A DNA stretch of 64,000 nt, from NCBI RefSeq assembly GCF_024166365.1, contig NC_064843.1, forward strand, positions 58,304,532 through 58,368,531. Reading direction: 5' to 3'. Position numbers and translations under genes: made by a program. The notes beneath the pieces are model-generated. The model made no database searches. It saw only the letters and a program-made list of their open reading frames with translations, and was not told where the DNA came from. The stretch's first letter is position 1, and every line of letters starts with the position of its first letter. This stretch comes from Elephas maximus indicus. Taxonomy: Eukaryota > Chordata > Mammalia > Proboscidea > Elephantidae. Below are positions 43,738-55,010 of this stretch, piece by piece.

Positions 43738-44514
43738 GTCTGCCTGGAAGCAGCTGGTCTGACTAGAGGAGTCAAGGCCAGACAGATGGATGCTTGGCTG
43801 GACAGCCAGACTCTGGAAGGAGGAAGAAGCAGGATGCGGAGAAGAAAAGAAAGAAAGAAGGAAAGAGGAAACAGGGTGAGAAGGAAAAGGGCGAGAGGGC
43901 AGAGCTGAGGGTAGCAGGCAAGGAGGGCAAGGGGGCATGGGGAAGGAATCCCAGCCATAGAGAAAGGGGCCATCTGGAAAATCGGGGAAGAAATGAAACC
44001 AGCCGAGAGATGCTGCTTTCCCATCACTCTCGTTTCCAGCTCATTCCCCTCAGCAACACTGTTGGTGCAGAACTCTGGTTCTGGGGCCAGAAACCTAAGC
44101 CTGAGTGTGGGAGGGGCGGAGCAGGGGTCCCAGATGAGGCAAGGCCAGCAGCAGGGCAGAAGGACACAGGGCCCCATTACTAAGCAGGCCAAAAATTCCA
44201 AAAACCAAGACCTGGGAGAGGCTGTGGAGGCCGGGGCTAAGGGTTATCAGGGAAGCCCATCGCCTGCTGCAGCTGTGAGGAGAAAGCTGACAGGCTTGGG
44301 GAAGAGGCTTGACCTGTAGAAGGAGGAGCTCCAGGGTAGAGCCGGACTAGGCCTGTGAGTCCCAGCTGTGTGCCTCCGCACGGGGGCACGCCAGGAAGGG
44401 AGTTGCAGGCGCACATCTGGGACCCAGGACACAGCGGCTTGCCTCAAAAGACTCTGAACAGGGCAGTAGGACTTGGCTGACCATCTCCACCTATGGGCTC
44501 AGGGAAGCACATCT
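43738..44514. other. Unassigned GC-moderate, partly purine-rich DNA
   Basis: A purine-rich stretch (43808-43925) is followed by sequence with no recognised repeat. It could flank a regulatory region linked to the GC-box array, but CpG density is not high here and no exon was recognised. Confidence 0.45.
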
Positions 44515-44680
44515 CCTGAGGGTGCACCTTGACGTGGAGGTGGAGAAGGAGAGGTAGAAGATAGAGTCCCAGACCCCACTCCAGAGACCCTGATTCCATA
44601 GGGCTGGTGTAGGGCCTGGCGAGCTGTATTCTTTTTAGTTACCCCAAGTGATTATGAGAGTCAGCAAATTTGATAACTGT
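44515..44680 (+). mobile_element. Diverged MER5-like element
   Basis: 'ccagagaccctgattccata' and 'agttaccccaagtgattatg' suggest a diverged MER5 copy; ends are not preserved. Confidence 0.45.
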
Positions 44681-44689
44681 TCCTCTAAT

Positions 44690-44837
44690 GGCCATCCAGT
44701 CGTTTCCGACTCATAGCGACCCTGTAGGCAGAGTACAACTGTCCTATAGAGTTTCCAAGGAGTACCTGCTAGATTCAAACTGCTGACCTTTTGGTTAGCT
44801 GCTGTAGCTCTTAACCACTATGCCACCAGGGTTTCCT
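44690..44837 (-). mobile_element. AfroSINE
   Basis: 'cagtcgtttccgactcatag', 'gagtttccaaggagtacctg' and 'ctatgccaccagggtttcct' are tail, middle and head. No clear duplication was found. Confidence 0.85.
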
Positions 44838-44844
44838 GATCTAG

Positions 44845-44895
44845 AGGAAGGGTCTACAAACATTTTCTATAAAGAGGTAGATACTAAATTTTTGT
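44845..44895 (+). mobile_element. MER58-like element, left part
   Basis: 'gggtctacaaacattttcta' and 'gaggtagatactaaattttt' are the start of a MER58; the rest follows the L1, at 46105. Confidence 0.75.
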
Positions 44896-44899
44896 TTCC

Positions 44900-46101
44900 G
44901 ATTAAAAAAAAAATTTTTTTTTTTTTTGTGCTTTAGGTGAAAGTTTGCAAGCAAGTTAGTTTCTCATTAAACAATTAATACACATATTGTTTTGTTACAT
45001 TGGCCATCAAGCTTGCAATGTGTGAACACTCTTCCCTACTCTACCTTGGGTTTCCCGTTTCCATTCCTCCAGCTTTCCTGTCCCCTCCTGCCTTCTTATC
45101 CTTGTCCCTGGGCTGGTGTGCTCATTTATTCTCTTACATATGGCTGAGCTATGGGTATTATTGGGTTTTTGCAGGGGCCTGTCAAAGCTTTGGCTGAAGG
45201 GTAAACCTCAGGAATGACTTCAGTGCTGAGTTAAAAATGTGTCCAGAGTCCATACTCTTGGGGTTTCTCCAGTCTCTCTCATACCAGTAAGTCTAGTCTT
45301 TTTTTTGTGAGTTTGAATTTTGTTCTACATTTTTCTCTAGCTCTTTCCAGGACCCTCTATTGTGATCCCTGTCAGAGCAGTCAGTGGTGGTAGCTGGGCA
45401 CCATCTAGTTGTGTTGGACTCAGTCTGGTGGAGACTATAGTGCTTGTGATCCATTAGTCCTTTGGACAAATCTTTCCCTTGTGTTTTTGGTTTTCTTCAT
45501 TCTCCCTTGCTCCGGATGGGGTGGGACCAATAAACATATCTTAGATGGCTGCTCACAAGCTTTTAAGACCCCAGACACTACTCACCAAAGTAGGATGTAG
45601 AACATTTTCCTTATAAACTATGTTATGCCAATTGAGATAGGTGTCCCCTGAGACCATGGTCCCCAGCCCTCAGACCAGTAACTCAGTTGTATAGATTTAT
45701 CTGTGAAGCTTCCATGACTTTGCCTTGGTCAAGTTGTGCTGGCTTCCCCATTATTGTGTACTGTCTTACCCTTCGCCAAAGTTACAACTTATCTACTATT
45801 TATTATTTTTGTCTCCCCATCCTTTGCCTCCCTCGTAACCATCAAAGATTGTTTCTGTGTGTAAACCTTTTCATGAGTTTTTATAATAGTGGTCTTAGAC
45901 AGTATTTATCCTTTTTTGATTGACTTATTTCACTCAGCATAATGGCCTCCAGATTCATTCATGATGTGAGATGTTTCACAGATTCATATTGTTTTTTATT
46001 GTTGTGTAGTATTCCATTGTGTGTATGTACCATTGTTTGTTCATCCATTCATCTGTTGATGGACATTTAGGTTGTTTCCATCTTTTTGCTATTGTGAATA
46101 A
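44900..46101 (-). mobile_element. L1 LINE, 3' 1.2 kb
   Basis: The poly(T) start near 44910-44925 is followed by the L1 3' UTR on the minus strand ('gtgctttaggtgaaagtttg', 'tggcttccccattattgtgt') and the end of ORF2 ('gtagtattccattgtgtgta', 'tgttgatggacatttaggtt'), ending 'tttgctattgtgaataa'. It is 5'-truncated and splits a MER58. Confidence 0.88.
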
Positions 46102-46104
46102 TAA

Positions 46105-46402
46105 GAGAGTAAGTATTTTAGGCTTTGCAGTCCATATGTTCTCTGTGATGACTACTTAATTCTACCATTGTAGCTTAAAAACAGCCAGACAATATATAAA
46201 TGAACAAGTATGGCTGTCTTTCAGTAAAACTTAATTTATGGTCACTGAAATTTGGATTTTAAATAATTTCTACATGTTATAAATATTCTTCTTCTTTTGA
46301 TCCTCCCCTGCCCCCAACCATTTAAAATGTAAAAACACCCTTAGCTTAAAACAGGTGGTGGACTAGATTTGGCCGAAGGGCCATAGTTTGCCAACCCCTG
46401 AT
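46105..46402 (+). mobile_element. MER58-like element, right part
   Basis: 'tattttaggctttgcagtcc' to 'gtttgccaacccctg' completes the copy begun at 44845. The centre is enlarged by about 100 bp of A/T-rich sequence. Confidence 0.78.
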
Positions 46403-46514
46403 CTAGATCAGCACTACTATGAGGAAATGCATATAGAAATTAAGAGCTAGTATTTAGAAACTTTTAGAGCAATTTGACATTGCCATGACATCCAAACAAG
46501 TGTCTGGTGGCCTC

Positions 46515-46941
46515 ATCAAACAGGGCCGTTACCTATTGACTTGTGTCCCCCCACCAAAAGATATGTTGAAGTTCTAATCCCTGTACCTGTGACCATGACC
46601 TTGTTTGGGAATAGGGTCTTTAAAGGTATTATCGGTTAGGGTAACATGAGGGTCATACTGGATGAGTGCAGGTCCTAATGCAATATGAGTGTTATCCTTA
46701 TAAAAGAGGAGAAGACACACAGTGACAGGAAGACAGGGGAAGGCTGCCATGTGACACTGTAGCTGCAAGCCAGGGAACACCTGGAACTATCAGAAGTTAA
46801 GGGACAGGCATGGAACAAATTCTTCCTCAGAGCCGCAGAAGGAATCAATGTGACTGATACCCTGATTTGGACTCTAGCCTCCAGAACTGTAAGACAATAA
46901 GTCACCCACTTAATAGTGTTTTGTTCTTATAAGCCACTCAC
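46515..46941 (+). mobile_element. MLT1-like LTR, left part
   Basis: 'cttgtgtccccccaccaaaa', 'ctagcctccagaactgtaag' and 'cttataagccactcac' are MaLR landmarks. The 3' end continues after an inserted LTR, at 47465-47510 ('tatagcagccctaaaaaacc'). Confidence 0.82.
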
Positions 46942-47464
46942 TGTAATGGCTTAAATTGTGTCCCCCAAAAATATGTGTCAACTTGGTTAGGCCATGTGTG
47001 GTTGTCTTCCATTTTGTGATTTTCCTATAAGTTATAAATCATAATCTTTGCCTGTGATTAAAAGGATTAGGGTGGTATGTAACACTTTTGCTCAGGTCAC
47101 CTCCCTGATCCAATGTAGAAGGAGTTTTCCCGGGGTGTGGCATGTACCACCTTTTATCTTACAAAAGATAAAAGGAAAGGGAAGCAAGCAGAGAGTTGGG
47201 AACCTCATACCACTGAGAAAGCAGTGCAGGGAACAGAGCTTGCCCTTTGGACTTGAGGTTCCTCTGCTGAGACGCTCCCAGACCAAGGGAAGATTGATGA
47301 CAAGGACCTTCCTCCAGAGCCGACAGAGAGAGGAAGGCTTCCCCTGGAGCTCACACTCTGCATTTGGACTTGTAGCCTACTAGACAGTGAGAGAATAAAT
47401 TTCTCTTTGTTAAAGCCATCTGCTTGTGGTATTTCTGTTATAGCAGCACTAGATGCCTAAGACA
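46942..47464 (+). mobile_element. A-type MaLR-like LTR inserted in an MLT1-like LTR
   Basis: It begins 'tgtaatggcttaaattgtgt' and ends 'cactagatgcctaagaca', 523 bp with TGT...ACA ends. The host LTR is cut just before its final 45 bp. The flanks 'ctcac' and 'cctac' may be a decayed 5-bp duplication. Confidence 0.88.
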
Positions 47465-47510
47465 CCTACTTAGTAGAGTTTTGTATAGCAGCCCTAAAAA
47501 ACCCATACAA
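47465..47510 (+). mobile_element. MLT1-like LTR, right end
   Basis: Final bases of the host LTR, ending 'aaaaaacccatacaa'. Confidence 0.7.
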
Positions 47511-48825
47511 GGGTGGAGACCAAGTTGGGTGATGGGAAACCCCATAAGATGAGTCCCAGGTGAGAGGAGCTGCTTCCTTGTCATGCACTGTAGGACAGCA
47601 CGTGGTCAGTGGTGGGTTGGAAATCTTAAAAGCTGGTCCTTCACCCCAGAAGGTTTGAGAAGTTGTGATCTAAATGATTCCTTCGACCCCAGGGAGTGTC
47701 CAAATCCTCCCACTATAATCCACAATCCCCCTGAAATCGATGATCAAAACTGCAGCAGACAAAGAAACAAAACAAATTATGCATTAAAAAACTGAAAAGA
47801 ATAAAAGGAAAAGTTCAATGAAGGTTCTTGGTGTGGAGTGACCATACATTTTTTTCTCTGTACTCATCTGTTTTCCAAGTTTTCATTAAAGAATATGTCT
47901 TAATTTTATAATTGAGAGATGCTTTATTAAATAAAAAGTGCCTTTTGAAAAATTCTCTGGAGAACAATTTCTCTATCTGACAACCCTTTCCAGCATCTCT
48001 CAGTCCTTCAGTCAGAAAGCTCTTTTTAATGTTTAATCCACTTCTAGAGACCTCAGAGAAGAGAAAGAAGAAAAAGAAAGACATACGTCTCCCTTTTGAC
48101 AGCAGAGCTCCAATTCTTGTCATTCTTTGTTATTTTTAACATGACGTTCATGGGTGGGGCAGGGTAGATTATGGCTGGAGATGTTGTGAATGGTCCTGGA
48201 GTCCATCATCATAAGACAAGAAGCTTCCTGAGCTGAAATTCTTCATTCCAGGGACCAGAATTCCAGGGGATGTCATGGTCATTTGGGAGCTGGGAGAAGA
48301 GTATGGGAGAAGGTTCAGAGCACCACCACATACGTCTAGCAAAAAAACCCCACAACTTTGAGTGCCCAGGTGTCACAAACCTCAGTGGACCTGAGTTCAA
48401 ATTCGACCACTTTTTTCACTGTGAGGGCCCTGGTAGAGCAGTCCAGTTTGCTGGGGGTAAACAGCAGTACCTACTGGCAGAGGTATCCCTGTGAGCAAGC
48501 TGACACGGGCAGGTGCTGAGGTTCTGCTCGCTCCAGCTGTCTTAATGACCTATGTCAAGGTCATTGTCACAGGCAGAAGGACAAGTCATAAACACAACAT
48601 CATTGATACCTAATTGATAACCTTTGCAACTCAAGAGAAGACCTGAGCTGGAGAAGACATCATCCAAAGCTTTCTTTCTGGTCTCCAGCACTGCTTGTGA
48701 CACATTTTGGGGTTCCTGCGGGGCTGCTATCCCCAACTCAGCCTCATTGCAGAGGCAACCCGGGAAGGCATCCAGAGCAAAGGATTCCCAAGCTCAAGAT
48801 TTCCTTTTTTCAAGAGCTGTGCATC
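47511..48825. other. Unassigned DNA, part possibly old L1M
   Basis: About 47840-47960 is A/T-rich and L1M-like but too diverged to assign. No coding evidence. Confidence 0.4.
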
Positions 48826-48827
48826 CA

Positions 48828-49012
48828 GTTCAGTAGCCACATGTGACTATTTAAAGTTTAATTAAAATTAAATGAAATTAAAAATGTAACTCCTCATTAG
48901 CACTAACCACATGCCAAGTGCTCAATAGCCACATGTAGCTGCCATCTTGGACAGCGCCGATACAGAACATTTCCACCACTACCAAAAGTTCTACCAGATA
49001 GCACTGTTCTGG
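48828..49012 (-). mobile_element. Ancient hAT-like MER element
   Basis: 'aagtgctcaatagccacatg' and 'taccagatagcactgttct' are recognisable parts of an old DNA transposon with A/T-rich centre. The subfamily is uncertain. Confidence 0.55.
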
Positions 49013-49276
49013 TGACTTAGAGGGACTCAGAGGACACCTCTAGACAGTGGAGAGTTCTGGCCACTGGCAAAAGTGCCCTCTCCTTTCTGCAATACCATCT
49101 TTCCTATTTAAAAACAAACATTAGCGAAAGTGCCATTTGTGGCTGGGACGGTCTGGGGATGTGCCAAGAGAAGGTGGACACCTTGGTTAAGTGAGCTCCG
49201 GTGGCTCTCCAGGCACCAAGCCCTGAGGCTGAAGGAGATTTCTGCCCACTGTTTGACCGCTCTGAAAAATTGGCTA

Positions 49277-49703
49277 TGTGGTTTCCTCAGGCTGCTGTAA
49301 CAAAGGACCACAAACTGGGTGACAGACAAGAACGGAAATATATTCCCTCATAGTTCTGGAGACCAAGAGTCTGAAATCAAGCTGTTTTGATTCCTCCTGA
49401 GACTTGGAGGTAGAGTCTGTTCCGTGCCTCTCTCCTACCTTCTGCAGATCCTTGGCATTCATTGACATATAGAGGCATACTCCCATCCCTGTTCTGTCTC
49501 CACATGGCTATTTTTTCTCTGTGTCTGTTCTCCTTTTATAAGGACACCAGTCATGTAGGATTAGGGCCCACCCTACTCCAGTATGACCTCATGTTAACTG
49601 CTAGCATCTTCAAAGACTGTATTTCCAGAGAAGGCCACATTCACAGGTACAGGGGTTAGGACCTCAGCATAGCTTTTTAGGGGACACAATTGAATCCATA
49701 ACA
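49277..49703 (-). mobile_element. MLT1-like solo LTR
   Basis: 'gtttcctcaggctgctgtaa', 'ggacaccagtcatgtaggat' and 'gggacacaattgaatccata' are the reversed end, middle and start of a MaLR LTR. Confidence 0.82.
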
Positions 49704-50221
49704 GTAGCCGATAAAAAGGCAGTGTTTCTTGTTTCTTTGACAAAATTATTTTAAGGAATTCTGGTTTCAGAATAGCTTGGGCCTATAAGCAGTGAGGACC
49801 ACTGAGCCCATTGCCAGGACAACTCTGTACAGGCCAGGAAGGACTTAGGGCCCCTTCCTTCCACCCTAACTGAAGCTCTCTGTCCTCCCACCCCAGCCCC
49901 AGGCCCTCAGCCATGCTCACAGGCCTGCTGTGGCTCACCTATGGCAGGACAACCTGTTGCAGGGTGGATGTGCCCGTAGGGAAGATGAGCTTGACCTAAG
50001 TTATAAAACCCTTCTCTTGCTCCCAAATTCAGCTCTGCTTCCCCACCCTTCTCCAGAAGAAGGCCTTGCAGGGCCTTCTTTCTGTTGCAGCCCTGTTTCC
50101 TCTCCTTATGAAGTAGTTTAAACAACCTGTCCAATCTTAGATATGTTTTTATTCATTCCGCAGGGTATGTTGCTACTGCTGGCTGAGCTCCATATTCCTC
50201 AGACCTTGCGCTTCAGAGAAA
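49704..50221. other. Unassigned DNA
   Basis: No repeat family recognised; short opposed frames only. Confidence 0.4.
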
Positions 50222-50358
50222 GTCCCTGGGTGGAGCAAATGGTTAACACACTCAGCTGCTAACCAAGAAGTTGGAGGTTTGAGTCCACCCAGAGGCTCCT
50301 CTAAAGAAAGACACGATGACTTAATTCGAAAAAATCAGCTGTTAAAAACCCTATGGAG
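50222..50358 (+). mobile_element. Afrotherian tRNA-derived SINE (second type), 5' half
   Basis: 'agtccctgggtggagcaaat', 'tttgagtccacccagaggct' and 'gttaaaaaccctatggag' are head and body. It stops at about 50358 and resumes at 52908, so 2.5 kb of L1-derived sequence interrupts it. Confidence 0.85.
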
Positions 50359-50871
50359 TGGTTGCTTATGTCATAGTTTCATGGGGATCCCAGTTAATTG
50401 GCCTAATTATGTGTTTAGTCCTTCTGTTCTACCTTTTAGTTTGTTGTGTAGAACCTGGGGTTTTAAAAGCTTACAAGCAGTCATCCAAAGCACCATAACT
50501 GGTCTCCATTTACCTGGAGCAACAGAGGAAGAAGGAAAGTTATGAATAGGAGGAGGAAATGGAATGTGTGGCTAATTGCATCCATGAACAACTGCCTCCT
50601 TTGCCATGAGACCAGAAGAACTGGATAGTACCTAGCTACCATTACTGAATATTTTGATCAAAGATTCTGTAGGATAATCCTGATCAAAAGGGGGGAAATG
50701 TAGAACAGAATTTCAAATTCTCATGGAATCCAGACTTCCTGGAGCCATGGAGGCTGGATGAACCCCTGAAACTATTGCCCTGTTGTCATCTTTAAAACTT
50801 AAACCAAAAATGTTCCCTGAAGTCTTCTTAAAACCAGACAAAAGTTTAGCTTCACTAGTAAAAAATATCTG
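50359..50871 (+). mobile_element. L1 3' UTR, outer copy, first part
   Basis: 'catggggatcccagttaatt', 'aatgtgtggctaattgcatc' and 'cttcactagtaaaaaatatc' parallel 13.42-13.92 kb. It is cut by another L1 at 50872. Confidence 0.82.
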
Positions 50872-51455
50872 ACCCATTGGGAGCAAGGGAGAATGAAGAA
50901 AACCAAAGACACAAGGGAAAGGTTAGTCCAAAGGACTAATGAACCACAACTACCACAGCCTTTACCAGACTGAGCCCAGCACAACTAGATGGTGCTGGCT
51001 ACCACCACTGACTGCTCTGACAGGGATCACAATAGAGGTTCCTGGACAGAGTTGGAGAAAAATGTAGCACAAAATTCTAACTCACAAAAAAGACCAGACT
51101 TACTGGTCTGACAGAGATTGGAGAAACCCCAGGAGTATGGCCCCTGGACACCATTTTAGCTCAGTAATTAAGTCACTCCTGAGGTTCACTCTTCAGCCAA
51201 ATATTAGGCTCATAAAACAAAACAAGACTAAAGGGGCATACTACCTCGGGGGCAAGGACTAGAAGGCAGGAGGGGACAGGAAAGCTGGTAATAGGGAACC
51301 CAAAGTTGAGAAGGGAGAGCATTGACATGCCGTGGCATTGGTAACCAATGTCACAAAACAATATGTACACTTAATGAGAAGCTAGTTTGTTCTGTAAACC
51401 TCCTTCTACAGTACAATAGTAAAAAAAAAAAAAAAGAAAGAAAGAAAGAAAAAAG
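50872..51455 (+). mobile_element. L1 3' UTR, inner copy
   Basis: It runs from 'cccattgggagcaagggaga' to a poly(A)/GAAA tail at 51420-51453. The host text 'atatctg' is present on both sides (50865-50871, 51456-51462), within a probable longer duplication. Confidence 0.82.
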
Positions 51456-51720
51456 ATATCTGTCTTGAGCATTGTGCTCTTTTAAGATCTATCTATATGG
51501 AATCAAATCGACAACAGTAACTCAAAAGATTTGATAGAAAACTTTGGGGGCAGTGAATTTATGTTAATGGGGTAGGAAGGACTTAGAAAAAGAGGGTAAG
51601 AATGGTTGCAGAACTCAAAGAATGTAGTCAATGTCACTAAATTGTGCATGTAGAAACTTTTGAATTCGTGTGTTTTGCTGTATACTCAACAACAAAATAA
51701 ATAAAATTAAAAAAAAATAA
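51456..51720 (+). mobile_element. L1 3' UTR, outer copy, second part
   Basis: 'ttgagcattgtgctctttta' to the A-rich end 'aataaaattaaaaaaaaat', the continuation of the copy cut at 50871. Confidence 0.82.
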
Positions 51721-51825
51721 GTACACAAGAAAAAAGGGCCTGTTGGTAATTGCTATGGCATATATAACTTTGAAACAACATAAAAACAGCCAAAAAATGT
51801 ACATATGGGTATATACTATGTATGT

Positions 51826-52105
51826 AGGCATATGTGTGTGTGTGTATATATATATATATATCCCATTGCCATTGAGTCAATTTCAACTCACAGTGATCCT
51901 ATAGGACAGAGTAGAACCGCCCCATAGGGTTTCCAAGGAGTGGCTGGTGGATTTGAACAGCTGAGCTTTTGATTAGCAACTTAGCTCTTAAGCACTGTGC
52001 CACCAGGGCTCCATATATGTATATACGTAGGTATATGTGTGTGTATACATAGGTGTATGCATATGTTATGTATATGCATCTGTGTGACTATATATATACA
52101 AGCAC
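51826..52105. repeat. TG/TA microsatellite containing an AfroSINE
   Basis: Left (TG)n(TA)n at 51828-51860 and right TA/TG-rich text at 52013-52105 were one simple repeat before the SINE. Confidence 0.85.
51861..52012 (-). mobile_element. AfroSINE in microsatellite
   Basis: 'cattgagtcaatttcaactc', 'ctataggacagagtagaacc' and 'actgtgccaccagggctcc' are tail, middle and head. The TA-repeat host hides any target duplication. Confidence 0.88.
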
Positions 52106-52129
52106 ATGGGAGCCCAGTTATGAATACTT

Positions 52130-52907
52130 CTTAGACATAACCAAACACCTCACAGGATCGAATTTCTGGTTTTAAAGGATTAGGATCATAGTCTCGTGGG
52201 ACATCTCAGTCAGTTGGCATAATAAAGTTATGTTCTACATCCTAGTTTGGTGAGTAGTGTCAGGGGTCTTAAAAGCTTGTGAGCAGCCATCTAAGATACA
52301 ACTATTGCTCTCTACTGTACTCATTCGGAGCAAGAGAGAAAGAAGGAAACCAAAGACTCAAAGAAGAAACTAGCCTACAGGACAAATATTCTACATAACC
52401 ATGGTCTCATCTACCCCACCACTACTGACTGTTCTAATCGGGGCCACAATAGATGGACCTGAGAGAATGAGAGAAAAATGTGGAACAGAACCTCAAATTC
52501 CTTAAAAAAAGCTACTGGACTGGTTGAAACTGGAGGACTTCCTGAGACTATTGCTCTGAGATACTCTTCAAACCTTCAACCAAAACTAACCTAAGTCACC
52601 TTGTAGGTAAATAAAAAATTGGCTCAGTGTTTATCACTCGTAAGTACTGTGCTCTTTTAAAAAGTCACCTATATGAGACCAAGCATTCAACAATTCTTTA
52701 AAACAAAGATGAGAATGTAAGGGGACAGGGAAACTAGATTAGCCGAAATGGAACAACCAGAATGGAAAAAATAAGAATGTTCATGTATTGTGAAGAATGT
52801 AGCCAATGTCACTGAACAACCTGTGTACAAATTGTTCAATGGGAACCTAAACTGCTGTGTAAACCTTCACTAAAAACACATTAAAACATTTAAAAACAAA
52901 AAAAAAA
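52130..52907 (+). mobile_element. L1 3' UTR, third copy in the nest
   Basis: 'accaaacacctcacaggatc', 'gtcaggggtcttaaaagctt', 'gagaaagaaggaaaccaaag' and an A-run at 52898-52909. It parallels 20.76-21.39 kb. Confidence 0.82.
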
Positions 52908-52985
52908 AACCTCTATGGAGGCCAGTTGTACTCTGACACACATGATGTCACCATGAGTCAGAATTGACTCAATGGCAACTGATAC
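52908..52985 (+). mobile_element. Afrotherian tRNA-derived SINE (second type), 3' half
   Basis: 'aacctctatggaggccagtt', then 'gtcagaattgactcaatggc', completes the SINE begun at 50222. The text 'ctatggag' present at 50351-50358 is repeated here, the probable L1 target duplication. Confidence 0.85.
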
Positions 52986-53356
52986 ATTCCAGAAAGCCCC
53001 AGGTAGCACCCTCTGCAGGCCCTGCAGCTCTTCGCTTGAGCAAATCTCTGACTTCCAGGGCCTTACTGCACACAGATGTGCCTCTCAAGAAGTATGGGGG
53101 ACTCACAGCTCCAGCAATTGTATACAAACACCCTACTCCCTTGCCCCTTAGGGAAATAACTTGGAGCACTGCCCCAGAGGTCCCAGTAGCGCTGAGCCTC
53201 CATTGCTGATAGTGGAAACCTGATCAATCCCACACTCTGTATTGGCTCCTTCCTCCCCTGTCTCCTTCACACTCTCCTTCCCAAATAAACCACCTACCCA
53301 TGAAATTTTTTGTTTTGGGGTCTGCTTCTGGGAGAACCCAACCTCAGACAAAGACT
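52986..53356 (+). mobile_element. ERVL-type LTR
   Basis: The end 'tctccttcccaaataaacca', 'ggggtctgcttctgggagaa' and 'cccaacctcagaca' are typical of an ERVL LTR 3' end. The left limit is approximate. Confidence 0.65.
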
Positions 53357-53805
53357 AAAGCCCCAAGCAATTAAAAAGCAGCACAAGAAAGCTCTAGAAT
53401 CAAATAGAGGTACATAATTAAGGTAAGTGTGTGTGTGATGTAGGCATTTTTCAGAGCAGGGCTTCGAACTGATTCTTTCAGTTTCAGTCATGGCCAAGGA
53501 AGCAAAACTGGAACAGACTCAAATTTTTACAATTTGGATAAACTGGAATGGGAAAAACTATGAGTCAAAGCCCTGCCAGAAACTTAATCTCCCTCTTAGA
53601 AAACAAGGGCAGCTTAAATGTTGCCTAGCAACCAAAAACACTTTCCCTTCGGATTGTGATCTGAGTTGGTAAGAGTGGTGCCCACTCAAAGAGGGTTTGA
53701 ATCTGTGTCACTCTCCACAGTCCTGCCAATAATCCAGTCTAACATGTCAGGTTCCTGAAAGGGCTTACTATGCCTCTCCCGTTCCAGGGCTTTGAACTGT
53801 AATTT
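53357..53805. other. Unassigned DNA
   Basis: Nothing recognised. Confidence 0.4.
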
Positions 53806-53810
53806 TGGGT

Positions 53811-55010
53811 TTTTTTTTTTTTTTTGAACATTTTACAGTGCTTTAGGTGAACAGAGCATATTTGTTGCCCATTCAAAAAAAAATTATAAGCATTGTTTTG
53901 TGACATTGGCTGCAAACCCTGCAATGTGTCAGCATTGTCATCCCCTCCTCCCTCATTCCCCATTTCCATTTGTCCAGTTTCCCTGTCTCTCAGTGGCTTC
54001 CTTTGCCTTAATCAAGTTGTTCTGACTTCCCCTATATTGTGTATTGCCTTTCCCTTCACCAAAGTTCACACATGTCTACTATCTAGTCAGTGGTTTCCCC
54101 TCCCTACCTCTTGCCTCCCTGGTAACCTTTGAAGATTGTTTCTTTCTACGTGTAAATCTTTTCTTGAGTTTTTATAATAGTGGTCTCATGCAATATTTGT
54201 CCTTTTGTAATTGACTTACTTCATTCCGCATAATGCCCTCCAGGTTCACCCGTATTGTGAGATGTTTCACAGATTCATCATTGTTCTTTATTGTTGCATA
54301 GTATTCCATTATGGGTATGTACCATAATTTGTTTATCCATTCATCTGTTGATGGGCATTTAGGTTGTTTCCATCTTTTTCTTATTGTGATTAATGCTGCA
54401 ATGAACATAGGTATGCATATGTCTATTAGTGTGATGACTATTATTTCTCTAGGATATATTCCTAGGAGTAGGATTACTAGATCATATGGTATTTTTATTT
54501 CTAGCTTTTTAATAAAGTGCCATATTGTTTTCCATCATGGTTGTACCATTTTATTTTCCCACCAGAAGCGTATGAGAGTTCCAATCTCCCCACAACCTTC
54601 CCAGCTTTTACTGACTTCTGTTTGTTTATGAGTACCATTCTTGCAGGGGTGAGATGGTGTCTTATTGTGGTTTTGATTTGTACCTAATGGTTAATGATTG
54701 CAAGCATCTTTTAAAGTGTTTGTTGGCCACCTGAATGTCCTCTTCGGTGAAGTGTCTGTTCATGTCCTTTGCCCATTTTATGACTGGGTTGTTTGTCTTT
54801 TTGTTGTTGTGTTGTCCAAGTTTTCTATACCTTTTAGAGATTAGACTTTTATAAAATATGCTGTTGCCAAAGGTTTTTTCACAGACTGTAGATTCTGTTT
54901 TTACTCCCTTGATAAAGTCTTTTGATAAACCTAAGTATTTAATTTTTAGGAGGTCCCAGTCATCTAATTTATCTTCTGGAGTTTGTGCATGTTTGGTTAT
55001 ACTTGATATT
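53811..55010 (-). mobile_element. L1 LINE 3' portion including end of ORF2
   Basis: Poly(T) at 53811-53825, L1 3' UTR, then ORF2 C-terminal sequence on the minus strand ('gtgagatggtgtcttattgt', 'catgtcctttgcccatttta', 'tgactgggttgtttgtcttt'). It stops where a second poly(T) begins at 55011. ORF2 is broken and too short to act. Confidence 0.88.

Noticed and set aside
43233..44201. Secreted or collagen-like proline-rich protein
   Set aside because: The repeat reads through in more than one frame because it lacks stop codons; no splice sites, signal or conservation can be shown.
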